A stretch of 64,000 nt of DNA from Leptodontidium sp. MPI-SDFR-AT-0119 (GCA_020726505.1 JAHLEZ010000001.1:4526001-4590000), one strand, 5' to 3'; counted from the stretch's first letter, positions 11,282-22,119 are shown. The notes: a model not told the origin generated them from the letters alone. Program-made: numbers and translations.

Positions 11282-12496
11282 ATGAAACCACCAGTCCGCT
11301 TCCCCCGACTCTCCTCTCAATCCCCATACATATGCAACAATTGTCTCCTCCGCACCCACCGCACCTCCAAACTCGCCACTCAACCCCTCCACCGTCTCTA
11401 CTCGAGCTCTTCTCCCAACCCAGCATCCCCTCATCTCCCACCAGCAGCAGGATTCACCCACCTCCCCTCCCGACGCCTCATAGCCCTTACAGGCCCAGAC
11501 TCAACACACTACCTCCAAGGCGTCATAACCGCCAACCTCACCCCCTCCCCTCCCCGCACCAGCGGTTTCTACGCCGCCTTCCTGAACGCGCAAGGTCGGC
11601 TCCTTAATGATGTCTTTATCTACCCTTATACGGAACCGGGGAAGGCTTCTGCATCTGGGAATGGCAAAGGAGAGGGCTGGTTGATTGAAGTTGATGCGAA
11701 AGAGGTTACGGTCCTGGCGAAGCACATTAAGCGGTATAAACTCAGAGCGAAATTTGATGTTAGGGTTTTGGATGTTGGGGAGAGGGGCGTTTGGAGTGTG
11801 TGGGAGGAGGGTGGGGAGGGGTGGACGATGCATGCTCTTGTTGGATCTGGGTCTGGGTCTGAATCTGGAAAAGAGGGCGTTATTACATGTCTGGATAAAC
11901 GCGCGCCGGGCATGGGAAGGAGGTTCCTCCTCCCTGGAGATACGAAGCCAGAGATCGATGCACAGGAGTCGAGCGAGGATGTCTATCGCGTCAGGCGGTA
12001 CCTGAAAGGTGTACCGGAAGGCCAGGATGAACTTATTAGGGAACATGCTCTACCGCAGGAGAGTAATGTCGATTTCATGGGCGGGATTGATTATAAGAAG
12101 GGCTGTTATGTTGGGCAGGAATTGACCATCCGCACACATCATAGGGGTGTAGTACGTAAGCGGATCTTGCCTATTATGTTATATGGGATGGAGGATGGTG
12201 AGCCGACGAGTTTGGAGTATGATCCTCGTAGGGGTTTGGGCGTGGAGGGGATACCGAGGGAGACGGGTATAGGGAGGTTTGAGAAAAAGGGGAGGAGCGC
12301 GGGGAAGTTTCTTGCGGGTGTTGGGAATGTGGGCTTGGGGCTTTGTAGGTTGGAGACTATGACTGATGTGTTGGTTCAGGGTGAGGCTGGGGGGTATAGA
12401 GAGGGCGATGAGTTCACGGTTCAGTGGGAGGAGGAGGGTGAGGGGAAGTTGTTGAAGATTAAGGCGTTTGTGCCGTCGTGGCATTTGAAGCAGTAG
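11282..12496 (+). CDS. IBA57: Mitochondrial Fe-S assembly factor IBA57 (CAF17-like)
   Basis: Folate-binding GcvT-fold protein needed, with ISCA proteins, for maturation of mitochondrial 4Fe-4S enzymes. Intronless, 404 aa. The first 50 residues are basic/Ser-rich with no acids, which suits a mitochondrial presequence. The N-terminal domain has the T-protein-like RRLIALTGPDSTHYLQGVITANLT and GRLLNDVFIYP. The diagnostic signature K273-G-C-Y-V-G-Q-E280 is followed by LTIRTHHRGVVRKR. The C-terminus ends with a short beta-rich domain. The insert at about 120-210 (Gly/Ser/Glu-rich) is longer than in yeast. The gene runs convergent with the Cwc23-like gene, with 238 bases between stops. Confidence 0.92.
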   Translation: MKPPVRFPRLSSQSPYICNNCLLRTHRTSKLATQPLHRLYSSSSPNPASPHLPPAAGFTHLPSRRLIALTGPDSTHYLQGVITANLTPSPPRTSGFYAAFLNAQGRLLNDVFIYPYTEPGKASASGNGKGEGWLIEVDAKEVTVLAKHIKRYKLRAKFDVRVLDVGERGVWSVWEEGGEGWTMHALVGSGSGSESGKEGVITCLDKRAPGMGRRFLLPGDTKPEIDAQESSEDVYRVRRYLKGVPEGQDELIREHALPQESNVDFMGGIDYKKGCYVGQELTIRTHHRGVVRKRILPIMLYGMEDGEPTSLEYDPRRGLGVEGIPRETGIGRFEKKGRSAGKFLAGVGNVGLGLCRLETMTDVLVQGEAGGYREGDEFTVQWEEEGEGKLLKIKAFVPSWHLKQ

Positions 12497-12734
12497 TAAA
12501 TATATACCTCAAGGGAGTGTATAATTAAAAGGCTTGGGGGAAAACTTGTACACGAACACAATATATACCACTGTAGAATATGACATCTCCATTTGAATGC
12601 ATTTGTATTTCTCTTATTTCAACTCTTGGGTATAGCAAATCAATCCCGGATATCATCTCCCCAACGCCAATGCTAAGTCATTAATTATACAACCAACCAA
12701 TTACCTCGGTCCAACCTTCTTCGAATGGCACAGC

Positions 12735-13676
12735 TCACGCACCTTCCGATTCCTGTTTCCTTATCTCATCCTCCATCCTCTGCTTCTCCGCAGCTTTCAA
12801 TCTCGCCATCGTAGCCGCGAAATCATTCCTCTTCGGCGTCGGTATGGTAGGCGAGAAGGAGAATTTAGGAGATGCTGAAGACTGCTCGTCAGCTTTCAAT
12901 CCTCTGAAGATATCGGGGCGTTTGATGGGTGTAGAAGTAGCTGTCTCTGTAGCTGTCCTCTCTCGACTTGGGCCTCCGCCTCCTCCTGCTGCTGGTGAAT
13001 CGGAATCAAGAGGTACGAAGATACCGCTCTTCCTAGCTTTTTTCTCGGCTTTGCGCTTGGCTTTTGCGGCTTCTACTTCGCGGATTCGACGTTCGAGACG
13101 GGCGACTTCGTCTTCTTCTTCTGCTATTTCTGGTTCCTTTTCTTTTTCTGAAGCTGCGGGTTTTGGTGTAGGTGTAGAAGCCGGTTCAGCTTTCCTCACC
13201 GCAGGCGCAGGCGACGAGGCAACATTCTCAGCCATCATAGACTGCCTAGCAGCCCTCCTCTTCCTCCCCTCCTCAGCCAACTTCTTCATCTCCCTATCCA
13301 TCTCCGTCTCCTCCCTCGCCCTCTTCCCACCCACTCCACCCACACCACCCCTCTCCCTCGCCTCCAAATCCTCCTTCATAGCCCTCCTCTTCCCCTCGAA
13401 AAGCTCGTTGGCGCGCTGCCGCTGCAACTTCGCGCTCCTGTGCGCATCATACTTCGCTTTCAGCTCCGGATCGCTCAGAACCCCGTTCGCGGCTTGGAAG
13501 AGCTCGTATTTCTCCGGATCGTAGTCCTTCCCTGCTTTGTCGGGGTGGTATTGTAATGCTGTTTTGCGGTAGGCCCGTCGGAGTTCAGAGTCTGAGCATG
13601 CCGTAATGCTAATCCCTAGCAGGGCGTAGAAGTCTACATCGCTGGTTACCCATTTTTGGAGGTCGCTGTTGGACAT
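12735..13676 (-). CDS. cwf23: DnaJ-domain splicing factor, Cwc23/Cwf23 type
   Basis: Intronless, 313 aa. A J-domain lies at about residues 14-80 with the intact H44-P45-D46 motif (LQYHPDKAGK), preceded by DFYALLGI and followed by ELFQAANGVLSDPELKAKYD. This arrangement and the long charged coiled-coil that follows (80-130, then an Arg/Lys/Glu-rich stretch at about 190-215) match the DNAJC17/Cwc23 class of spliceosome-associated J-proteins, which help Prp43/Ntr1-dependent spliceosome disassembly in yeast. The C-terminal RNA-recognition motif of animal DNAJC17 is not evident. The J-domain is secure; the spliceosomal assignment is by resemblance. Confidence 0.82.
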   Translation of the reverse strand: MSNSDLQKWVTSDVDFYALLGISITACSDSELRRAYRKTALQYHPDKAGKDYDPEKYELFQAANGVLSDPELKAKYDAHRSAKLQRQRANELFEGKRRAMKEDLEARERGGVGGVGGKRAREETEMDREMKKLAEEGRKRRAARQSMMAENVASSPAPAVRKAEPASTPTPKPAASEKEKEPEIAEEEDEVARLERRIREVEAAKAKRKAEKKARKSGIFVPLDSDSPAAGGGGGPSRERTATETATSTPIKRPDIFRGLKADEQSSASPKFSFSPTIPTPKRNDFAATMARLKAAEKQRMEDEIRKQESEGA

Positions 13677-15601
13677 TTTTGTGGTAGTGGTGGTTTGTTT
13701 AGGGGAGGGGAGGGGAGATTTGGAGATGGAGTCAAGTTCATGCGACTGGGTTACTAGTTAGCTTGCTGACTAAGCCATTTCTGGGCTCTGCTTGGTGTGT
13801 ACTGGACTAACTCCTCTGTGCTTGAACCACAATCAAATTCCACTTGTATCAAAACTGTGTGTTATTAACTACTCATTCTTATTAAACTCTAAATAGAACT
13901 ATTCAGTACCACTCAAAGAACGAAGATTTTCCAAGTCCTCGCCGAACGCAAACCCGGGCAGCAGGCTTCTTGTGGACGACTCACTATTTAGCAGATCTGA
14001 AATTTCTGCCCTTCCGACCTAATCAGTCGTCCTTGCGAAAGAGAAAAAAACATCTTAGAACATGATGAAAATTGGCTTAAAGCTTTAGCCCATTATCGCG
14101 CCGCTTTATCCCTTTAACTGTTGTGAGACGTTATTCCGCTTCGGAACGAACATTCCCCCAAGACCAGCTTGCGAAATAGAGACAGCACAGCTCGGTATGC
14201 TTCATACTTAAATGATAGTTGCAGGACTAGTCAGTGATTTGAGTCTCAAGGAATAAAACCGAGGCAGTAATTTTTCCTAGAGGAGGGAAGGACCTAAGCA
14301 GCCCACATGATTTTGCAGGATCTAGCCATAAAGTTCAATGTAATCCCAGGTAAGTTTGTACTCAGAGAGACTGCTGGTGGTGTCCTGGAGTTTCATATAA
14401 TATTACTTATTCTGGTATAAGATTTTATGCAGCTACGAGTCTAGGAATGAGTCTTGCAGGCTAAGTGATCGCAATGAAGATCGTCTCGACGGGTAATTGA
14501 ATGTTAAATACCTTAGCATCTAATCTTCCTGATGGCAGTTTTGATATTAAACCATCTTCGAAGTAATATTTTACAAAGAAAATATTTGAAATTTGCTAGT
14601 AAACATCTGCTTGTTGACATTGGGACCGTGTTGGTGGCTCTGACTGTCAACACAAGCATTGGGACCTGAAGCATCCATGCCACTTCTGTATTCGCGGTTC
14701 GGTCCAATTTGCCCTCTTAGGCCATCTCCAATCTGGGCAAATGATTCAAAGGTTATTTGGTACTGAAGCTGTAGTTGTACGTTAATTCTACTACGCAGTG
14801 GCTGACTTACTAATTGCTAGATCGGGAGTCAAAAATGAGACCTGAAGTCTTTCACTCGCCTTTGGATGTTGAAGCATGCAAGCTAACTAAATTCAGAAAT
14901 CCCTCTTTCATAGATACTGCCACGTGCATGCTTGCGAGATGTTTATCCCATGGCATGATGCTTCAAAGCCTTGTAAATTTAGTTTGTTGACTTAGAACCG
15001 TGCTTGATTAGCGAGCGAATGAGAGGCTGCCTTTCGAATCACCACCATGAACAACTCTTTATTCTCCACTTCAAAACAGCCGAGAATACTCGAGATTACG
15101 CGACTAACTCCAATTCTAATCCTTGAGTATGGTGTCGTTGCTTGTTAACAGCTTCATTGCCACGAATTCGAGGATTATTAACAGATCATTAACAGATTCG
15201 AAGAAGTAGCGCTTCTCACCTTTGTCAAAGAGCAGATCGCAAGTCTCTTACTGTCTTGAATGATAGAAATAACTGTTCCGGCACGTTTCACGGCATGATA
15301 AATAGAAATAATTGTTCTGGTATGGTATGTATCCTCCCGCTGACTTCTATTCATTGGCTTTATTGCCAGTACCAGTACTAGCTTCTCCATCACAGCATCC
15401 AATCCCCCTTCACAACTTCTCATCCTTCGTTATAGGAGCTCCAGCTCCTAACGTGCTCAAAAATTGCATTCCTTGACCCTCAAATCTCTCAAATCTCCCA
15501 AATTCTCGCCCATCCAGTCCCAAGAGTCCTCTGCCCAACATCTCCAACCCTTTCCAAGCCACCATCAAACCAAATTCCAATGATATCCACCAGCGAGACG
15601 C
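13677..15601. other. 1.9 kb intergenic region
   Basis: No gene with support. The sequence is moderately A/T-rich, especially 14460-14600. Two similar stretches around 15263 and 15301 share a (T)AGAAATAA-TGTTC-GG pattern, a short imperfect direct repeat. A minus-strand open stretch at 15178-15423 spans them, without recognisable domains. Confidence 0.5.
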
Positions 15602-16440
15602 TCAATCTTGCGATAAGTCGATGAATACAGCGTTTGCTGGAATTGTGAAACGAGGTCGTGCTGTTCTCCGAACTTGTCTCTCAGCCTCCTTGATGTGCTC
15701 GGGTAGTTGAAAAAGCTCATCAAGCGTCATGTTGTGTTGTGGCGCAGCTCGAACGAGGCCTATGAGCAGTGGGTTGTTGTCGTAGTTTATAGGAGCTTTT
15801 AGCAATCTGCTTTGAATGGCTCGTAGAACTCCAAGTGCTGCTTTACACATGTCCACGTTTTCGTTGTCCAATCTTGCGCTCCAGACTTCCTTGCGTTGAA
15901 GGGCCACAAACTTGACCACAAACAGGATATCGTTATCGAGTTGTGTGAATAGTGGTCGAATTTCGTTGGATGGCAATGCCATTGTGGTGTAGTAGACGTT
16001 CTTTGAGACGATGGCGTTGATTGCACCCTGAATGATGTCCGATTTGGAGGAAAATCGATCACCGGCGATCTTGGGGTCTGACCAAAGCAGGTAGTCAACT
16101 ATGAGCTGAAGTCGAGGGGGCTCATACAAGAATCCGTAGAGGGAAGTGAGGCCATGTGGTTCAAACCCCAGCTCCTCAGCTACTTTCTCCATTGCCAAGA
16201 GCCTTGATTGAGACCAATGATGTGATTTTGGCGTTCGGAATTTTGGAAAGTTGCTCGGAGAGGAGGAGTTCGTGGAGCACAGATTCTGGAGAGTTGAAGC
16301 CTGCAGCTACTCTCAAGAACTCTGCTCAGAGAGTCGTCTATAAAAATAAGGCTGCCATACTGACTCCGCTTAAACATGCCTCGAGCTGCAAGAAGTGCTT
16401 GATTTGACATCTCCAAAGGAAAGCTGGCTCCCGTAAGCAT
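15602..16440 (-). pseudogene. Hypothetical protein gene with an apparent frameshift
   Basis: I do not recognise the family. The downstream part, from ATG 16192 to TGA 15602, encodes about 196 helical-looking residues (EELGFEPHGLTSLYGFLY ... IPANAVFIDLSQD). Just upstream, a second frame reads naturally as protein (EFLRVAAGFNSPESVLHELL ... KALGNGE) and hits a stop at about 16175, exactly where the first frame takes over at an A-run in GAGAAAGTAGC. A one-base loss there would join them. The 5' part from ATG 16440 (MLTGASFPLEMSNQ) could splice in by a GTCAGT donor at 16364 and CAG at 16322, but that intron would be only 43 nt. Either a recent frameshift relic, or a gene starting at 16192 with a coincidental upstream frame. 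Confidence 0.45.
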
Positions 16441-16992
16441 AGCTAGGTAGGCTTCATGTTTGACCCCCGCCCTGCTCTAGTAAGATTCCAGCCCCATGAT
16501 ACAGCACAGCTATAGGTAGGAGAAGAATGAAATGAATTAAAGACGTTGCATGAATTCAAAAAGGTGCTGCGAGCGTATTCAGCTCAGGCATAGGTAGATG
16601 TGAGAGAAAACTCTTAAAAAGACATCAAAAAAGTCAAACCAGCACTCAAATCGGCGGGATTTCGCTCAATTTTACCAAAAGCTGCCTGCAAAATCACACT
16701 GATCAAGCGCAGTTTTGCTATTTTTTGGATTCGGGAGTAATTTAGGAGTTTTTTGTAGATTCTGGATCGCGAGGTAAGTGTTTAGTTGGGGACAAGGCCT
16801 CGCTTCCATACAAGCCCTCTCGACCACAGCTCCCCCATCGTGCCTTCCCAAACCAGATATCTGCTCTCCTCACCCACAATGTCCCACTCCCCACTCCCCA
16901 CTTCCCAATTCTTGACATTTTGTTATGTTTTCTGTCAAAGTCCTTCTTTTCTTTTCTTTCGTCCATCACATTCCTTACCTTACCTCATCGCA
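16441..16992. other. Intergenic, divergent promoter region
   Basis: About 550 bases between the frameshifted minus-strand gene and the 545-aa plus-strand gene. It is pyrimidine-rich before the plus-strand ATG. Nothing else seen. Confidence 0.5.
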
Positions 16993-18709
16993 ATGCCGCC
17001 AGCATCTTGCATCGTCAAGCTGCCGTTCTCAGCTTCATTGGACCAGCGCTGGGAGCAATGGCTGGCGTCGTCGAAGCAGCCAGCCCCCGTTCCAGGCGCA
17101 GTAAGCTCAACCTCGTCCTCAACCCAAGTCTCGCCACAGTCGGCTCCTTCCACCAAACTCAGTGATCTTTTCTCTCAGAGTCAGCTTGCGCTCGTTCTTG
17201 TCATTGTAAAAGCCGCACCTGATGGAATGTCTTCAGTCGGTGCGTGATGATTGTGCTCACTGTACCTAGGGGCAGATACTGACCAAGTTCTAGAGTACTG
17301 CCAGCAGCTTCTTAAGCATACTAAAGCAGGAAGGCCAGTAGCACCTGAACTGTACCGGTATATCGATACCACAGAGTATTGGAAAGACATGTGCGACAAA
17401 TACTTTGAGGAGAAATTGACGCTCGAAAGCAAAGTTCGCTGCTTGGAAGAAGCCCAGAGGATTCTAAAGGAGAAACTTCGCAGCAACGAAAGATCGCCCC
17501 CAGGAGATCAAGCGGGTTCTAGGAGTAGGAGTGTGAGAGAGGGAGGAGATAATCCTTGCAATGTGGACGCTGGAACTTCGAGAAAGCGGCCTGCTGCCTC
17601 GCAAGAGATTCTCGAAGATCGACTTGGTGACATGTCAAGAATCGATGATGACATATGTCTAATATTGAACGCCCGGGGTAAGAGGTACCTCTCCCTAGTC
17701 CTGCTACTGGTGCTAATCCACAATAGCTCTGCATATCATTCGTCAAAAGACGCAACTCGAGAACGCTATCCAGGAGTTAAACACACTGGCTCAGATCAAC
17801 GCATTGGCTAAATGCATCAACCAGACTATCATCCTCCTCGAAACATCTATTTCTGTCTGCTGTTTGCCATTAAAAGTTCTAAAAACGGACAGCAACGACT
17901 CAAAAATCTTGTTACTGCTCCAGCAAGTCTTGTACCAGGTCGCATGTACCTTCCATGCCTGCTTCAACGCCATGAACCAACTCTTCCTCACTATTTCTGG
18001 ACGACTGAATCAGGCAGAGATTGTGAGCCGTATGGTTATGTTTTTCAAAAAGTCCTTGGACTTTCTTCAAACAATTTGTGCTCTTCAATTTGCAGATGAG
18101 AAGAATCAGAGCCCGAGAAGCAAGAGAGCAAGGTTGGACGGAGGAGAATATGCTGTCAACAAGTACCTGGCACAGGCACTGGCTTCGATTGCAAAAGAAA
18201 TGAAATGGAAAATTAACCAGCCGGGTCATGGTGATATTCTGGAAGGAATGTTGTTCTTGGTCATTCAGCATACCGGACGGCTGATCTCGGACTCGGTCTT
18301 TGGGGAGCATGTTGCAGCATCCGACAATCCGGCCAACATAACAAACAATCGTACACCTCCATCGAGAGGTATTCTGAGGCCCGAGTCGCGGTACATGGTT
18401 CAAGTTCTATATGCAGCACTGGGCGGCTCGGATCGGGACAGGAAAGAGTTGGTCATTCGGGTGGTCTCAGCAGGATGTATTGCTATGCCAAGTGCATCAA
18501 GTACACCTGGAGAGATGTTGAATAAAGCAAAGAAGAAGCTTCAGGGTACTTTGCTTCAGAGTATGCTTGGTGAGATTGACTCAGAGAGTTTTAGACCACC
18601 CAAAGAACCAACTACGGTGAGCGAAGTCGAAGATATGAGGGTCGACGGCGAAAGATACGGAAAGGAATGGTTGCTGGAGACGGTTTGGGGTTTGATAGGC
18701 TGGGATTAG
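16993..18709 (+). CDS. Uncharacterised 545-aa protein with coiled coil and basic motif
   Basis: Three exons, 16993-17239, 17270-17677 and 17727-18709, join in frame. Intron 1 is only 30 nt (GTGCGT...CTAG), unusually short. Intron 2 is 49 nt with a TGCTAAT branch. I do not recognise the family. Residues 1-60 are Ser/Pro-rich. Residues about 95-160 form a likely coiled coil (YWKDMCDKYFEEKLTLESKVR, EEAQRILKEKL). Basic patches SRKRPAAS and RSKRARLDGG look like nuclear localisation signals. The last 300 residues are mostly helical (INALAKCINQTIILLE, KILLLLQQVLYQVACTFHAC). A nuclear role is inference. If intron 1 is too short to be real, translation might start in exon 2. The gene converges on the dioxygenase gene, with 174 bases between stops. 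Confidence 0.65.
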
Positions 18710-18883
18710 GGTGACATGACTTGACATGTCTTCGCTGGATTTGGAATGCACTCGACAGAGCTGCTATTTAGAAGGGCTGATATTGCGACAGACTTGCAAA
18801 GATTTTAGCTTCAAGTACGGAGGTAATACAGACAGATCAAGACTTGAAATCAAAACCAACGGCTTTTTGTTTTACCCAATTTC

Positions 18884-20154
18884 TCAGTAAGTAGCAGCAA
18901 GTCTCTGCACCAAGTAGTCCCCGGAATTGATACCCTTGTACTTCTTCTCTCCCTTCTCCCCACCATACGTGCCCTCAATAGCCTCAATCTGGCTCGTGAA
19001 ATTCGGGTTACAGAAATACGCAATACTGTACCTGGCGGGATGAACATCCCCCTCCTCAGGAGCAGGCGGCTCCACAACTCTATGCAACGTACTCTTGATA
19101 GTATCATTACTCCACCTCGCCAACAAATCGCCCGCGTTCACAACCACCGAGCCCGGAACAGGCGTGGCATCAACAAACGTCCCCTTCGGACTCTTAACCT
19201 GCAAACCGCCCCTCATATCCTGAAACAGCAACGTAATACTCCCATAATCCGTATGCTCCCCAGCCCTCACCTGCAACTTATTACTCGCGAACACACTCTT
19301 CTCCACCTCGGGATAATGCAGAAGCCTCAAAGTGTTATCGCCCACATCCGTATACCCATCAAAATACGCCTCATCCAACCCCATCCCCACAGCGATGGCA
19401 CGCATGACGTTAATATGTAACTCCTTCGCTAGATCGTGGAACGCTAACATCGTCTCTTTGAAATGCACGGCAGCTTCGTCCCCCGATGGCCAGTTGTTGG
19501 GTAGACCCTCAGCGCCTTCACGGCCTATCTCCAGGGATTCTTTGAGGTCGGGCGCGGCCGCTTTGGCGGCTGCTACGGCTTCTTTGGTTAGGAGCGTGGA
19601 GACCTTCTCGCGTCCGTGGGAGACGTAGCCGCGGTTTGCTTCGGGGGTCGTCCATCCCAGTGCTTCTTTTTCGGCTTGTGGCCGCTTGAAGAATTCGGCG
19701 GAGGTGGCGAAGGTGTGGGAGACTGTTTCGAGGGGGATGGAGTGGTTCTGTTTTTGGGAGGGAGGTGGGTTAGCTTGGTGTGAGGAGGAGAGGTGGAGGA
19801 GGTTGTTTGATAGAGGGGAGAAGTGGAAGTTGATTTTCTTGGGATATGAATTGATAGTTGGGATTTTTGAGAACATATAAGACTTTGTGATGTATAAAGA
19901 TACACTTACAGTCAAGTAGATGAACCCAGCTGATTGGAAACCACTGAGGATAGAGCGAGCAGCCTCCGTTCGCTGCTCTGGCGTGCCATTGAGGAAGAGG
20001 GAGAAATCTATGATCTAGAAACATGTCAGTTCTAATTCGTACCATATCATACAATTATTTGACCATAGAAGACCTCAATCACATCATATCATGTATCAGA
20101 ACTCACCGGAATGAACAAATTGTCCGCATCGACAGCGCTAGCTTGTGGTGCCAT
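18884..20154 (-). CDS. Fe(II)/2-oxoglutarate dioxygenase, thymine-7-hydroxylase-like
   Basis: Three exons (20154-20107, 20014-19910, 19747-18884) give 338 aa, the usual size for this isopenicillin-N-synthase-like family. The N-terminal domain has FIPIIDFSLFLNG and FQSAGFIYLTNHSIP. The jelly-roll core carries the iron triad H216-x-D218 (GEHTDYGS) and H273 (STLHRVVEPP), and R290-x-S292 binds 2-oxoglutarate (ARYSIAYF). WTTPEANRGYVSHGREKV, LLHYPEVEKSVF and LLARWSNDTIKST resemble what I recall of fungal thymine-7-hydroxylase, which oxidises thymine stepwise to 5-carboxyuracil. Many paralogues share these motifs, so substrate rests partly on context: the divergent neighbour is an isoorotate-decarboxylase-like enzyme, the next step of the same pathway. 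The start ATG is supported by the splice that rebuilds FIPIIDFS. Confidence 0.85.
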
Positions 20155-20758
20155 GATGAGGTGAGAGTGGGGTCTTTCTTCTTATCTCCAAAGAAATAGA
20201 GAGATAGATCTCACACGTGATGTTGTAATAGTCAAGCTCCTTTGCAATTCAGTTGAGATCTCAGGTCGAAGCACTTGTCTTTTCGAGATATATATGAAAT
20301 GAATCAGAGTATAAGCTGAGTATGAGCTGACGGCACCTCTAATACGGACTGAGGCGCCTTCCGATTTTAAGCCTTGAGTGAAACAGGACGTCGTTCCAAA
20401 GAGGGCAGGCCAGAGGCTTCTTGGCAGAGGGGCAGGGGAACCCAGACAAGGGAGAGTGGAGGGGTGAGAAGATAAGCGATAAGCCGCGGGGTAAATAATT
20501 GCAGTAATACATACAACTGACACAGTACCTAGGTAATAAAAAAGTATAATTTCATCAAGTCACACTTGTGCGCTGCTCTACTGCAAGGAGAAACAGGGGT
20601 TTGCCTTTTCTACCTACCTACCTACCTAGCTGCATATCCCGTCTCTTTTAAGAAATCCAGATCTCCTGTTCCTGAATTCTTTTGGGCCTTTTATATCTTT
20701 TTCAACTGTGTGTGGGAAATCTTCAACTTCGAAAGAAAGGAGAAATTAGAGAATCACC
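20155..20758. promoter_or_regulatory. Bidirectional promoter region of the thymine-salvage pair
   Basis: 604 bases separate the two start codons, so both genes must be driven from here. Two tandem GATAAG sites lie at 20471-20476 and 20478-20483, and an inverted site (TTATCT) at 20182-20187. GATAAG is the core bound by AreA/Nit2-type GATA activators of nitrogen catabolism. A (CTAC)n run sits near 20610. Regulation by nitrogen is inference. Confidence 0.55.
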
Positions 20759-21865
20759 ATGATGTCGTCCTCCACCACCAAATCCCCCATCGTGGATATC
20801 CACACCCACGTCTACCCACCATCCTACATCGAGCTCCTCAAATCCCGCTCCAGCATCCCCTACATCCGCTCATTCCCACCCTCAACCTCCCTCCGTCTCG
20901 TCATCTTGCCAGCCGAAGACACGGAGAGCACATCGAGAGGCCGACCCGTCGGGGCAGAGTACTACGACATCAACGAGAAGATCAAGTTCATGGACACACA
21001 CTCCATCGACATCTCCGTGATCTCCCTCGCAAACCCATGGCTAGACTGGGTATCTCCTGAAGAAGCCGCTCAAGCCGCTCAGAGCATCAACGACGAGGTG
21101 AATGACGAATGCGGGAAATTCCCAGGCAGGCTCTTCGCATTCGGCACGCTTCCGTTAAGTGGGGGCAAAGAAGTCATCGTGCGCGAGATCGAGAGGTTGA
21201 AGGGATTGAAGTACATGAGAGGTGTTATCCTCGGTACGACGGGTCTGGGGAAAGGGTTGGATGACCCGGAACTCCTACCTATCTTCCAGGCTCTTCAGGA
21301 TGCGAAGTTGCCTATTTTCTTGCATCCGCATTATGGCCTTCCGGGTTCGGTGTGGGGTGAGAGAGCGAGTGATTACGGACATGTCCTTCCTCTTGCGCTG
21401 GGCTTCCCTCTTGAGACCACTATTGCAGTAACGCGCATGATCCTCTCTGGTGTTTTTGAAAAGGTGCCTGATTTGGAGATGATCCTCGCGCATTCAGGCG
21501 GCACGTTGCCTTTCCTAGCAGGCAGGATCGAGTCCTGTATCGAGCATGACGCGCATCTGAAAGCAGAAGGGAAACTCGGAAAGGGGAGGAAGACGGTGTG
21601 GGATGTGCTGAAGAAGAACATCTACTTGGACGCCGTGGTGTATAGTGAGGTAGGTTTGAAGGCGGCTGTGCAGGCTAGTGGTCAGGATAGGGTTATGTTT
21701 GGGACGGACCATCCGTTCTTCCCGCCGCTGGAAGAGGAGGGTGAGAAGTGGGCGAGCGTTGAAACGAATTACGTGGCTATTGAGGGGGCGTTGGGGAGTG
21801 CTACTGAGGAGGCGAAGGGTGCGTTGGGAGGGAATGCTGTTCGGGTGTTGAATTTGACTTTGTGA
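20759..21865 (+). CDS. Isoorotate (uracil-5-carboxylate) decarboxylase-like amidohydrolase
   Basis: Intronless, 368 aa. ACMSD-type amidohydrolase fold with a metal site H15-x-H17 (VDIHTHVYPPSYI), H189 (IFLHPHYGLPGSVWGE), the AHSGGTLPFLAGRIESC segment and D317 (MFGTDHPFFPP). The conserved blocks SVISLANPWLDW, GVILGTTGLGKGLDDPELLP and YGHVLPLALGFPLETTIAV agree closely with what I recall of fungal isoorotate decarboxylase (IDCase). IDCase converts 5-carboxyuracil to uracil and CO2, the last step of thymidine salvage. General ACMSD-like decarboxylases are the alternative. Its divergent partner is a thymine-7-hydroxylase-like enzyme, which would make its substrate. No targeting signal is seen, so a cytosolic location is likely. 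Confidence 0.88.
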   Translation: MMSSSTTKSPIVDIHTHVYPPSYIELLKSRSSIPYIRSFPPSTSLRLVILPAEDTESTSRGRPVGAEYYDINEKIKFMDTHSIDISVISLANPWLDWVSPEEAAQAAQSINDEVNDECGKFPGRLFAFGTLPLSGGKEVIVREIERLKGLKYMRGVILGTTGLGKGLDDPELLPIFQALQDAKLPIFLHPHYGLPGSVWGERASDYGHVLPLALGFPLETTIAVTRMILSGVFEKVPDLEMILAHSGGTLPFLAGRIESCIEHDAHLKAEGKLGKGRKTVWDVLKKNIYLDAVVYSEVGLKAAVQASGQDRVMFGTDHPFFPPLEEEGEKWASVETNYVAIEGALGSATEEAKGALGGNAVRVLNLTL

Positions 21866-22119
21866 AAAGAAGAGCTGGGAGACAAAAGTCTTTGTTAGGT
21901 CTATGGCAATAGAAGATGACCAGTGACTCGCCTATCTGATCTCTATTTTTGTATCTCGAGTCCCCCTACCACATCGTCACAAGTCCTGATACTCTCTCAC
22001 AGTCCCGAGTCTCAAGTCCCCCATGCTCTCCAAACCTCTCAACTTCCATCCAGTACCACCCCCTTCCAAACCACCAACTGCCTTTCGACATCACACCCAG
22101 GGCCCAGCACTATGATACT

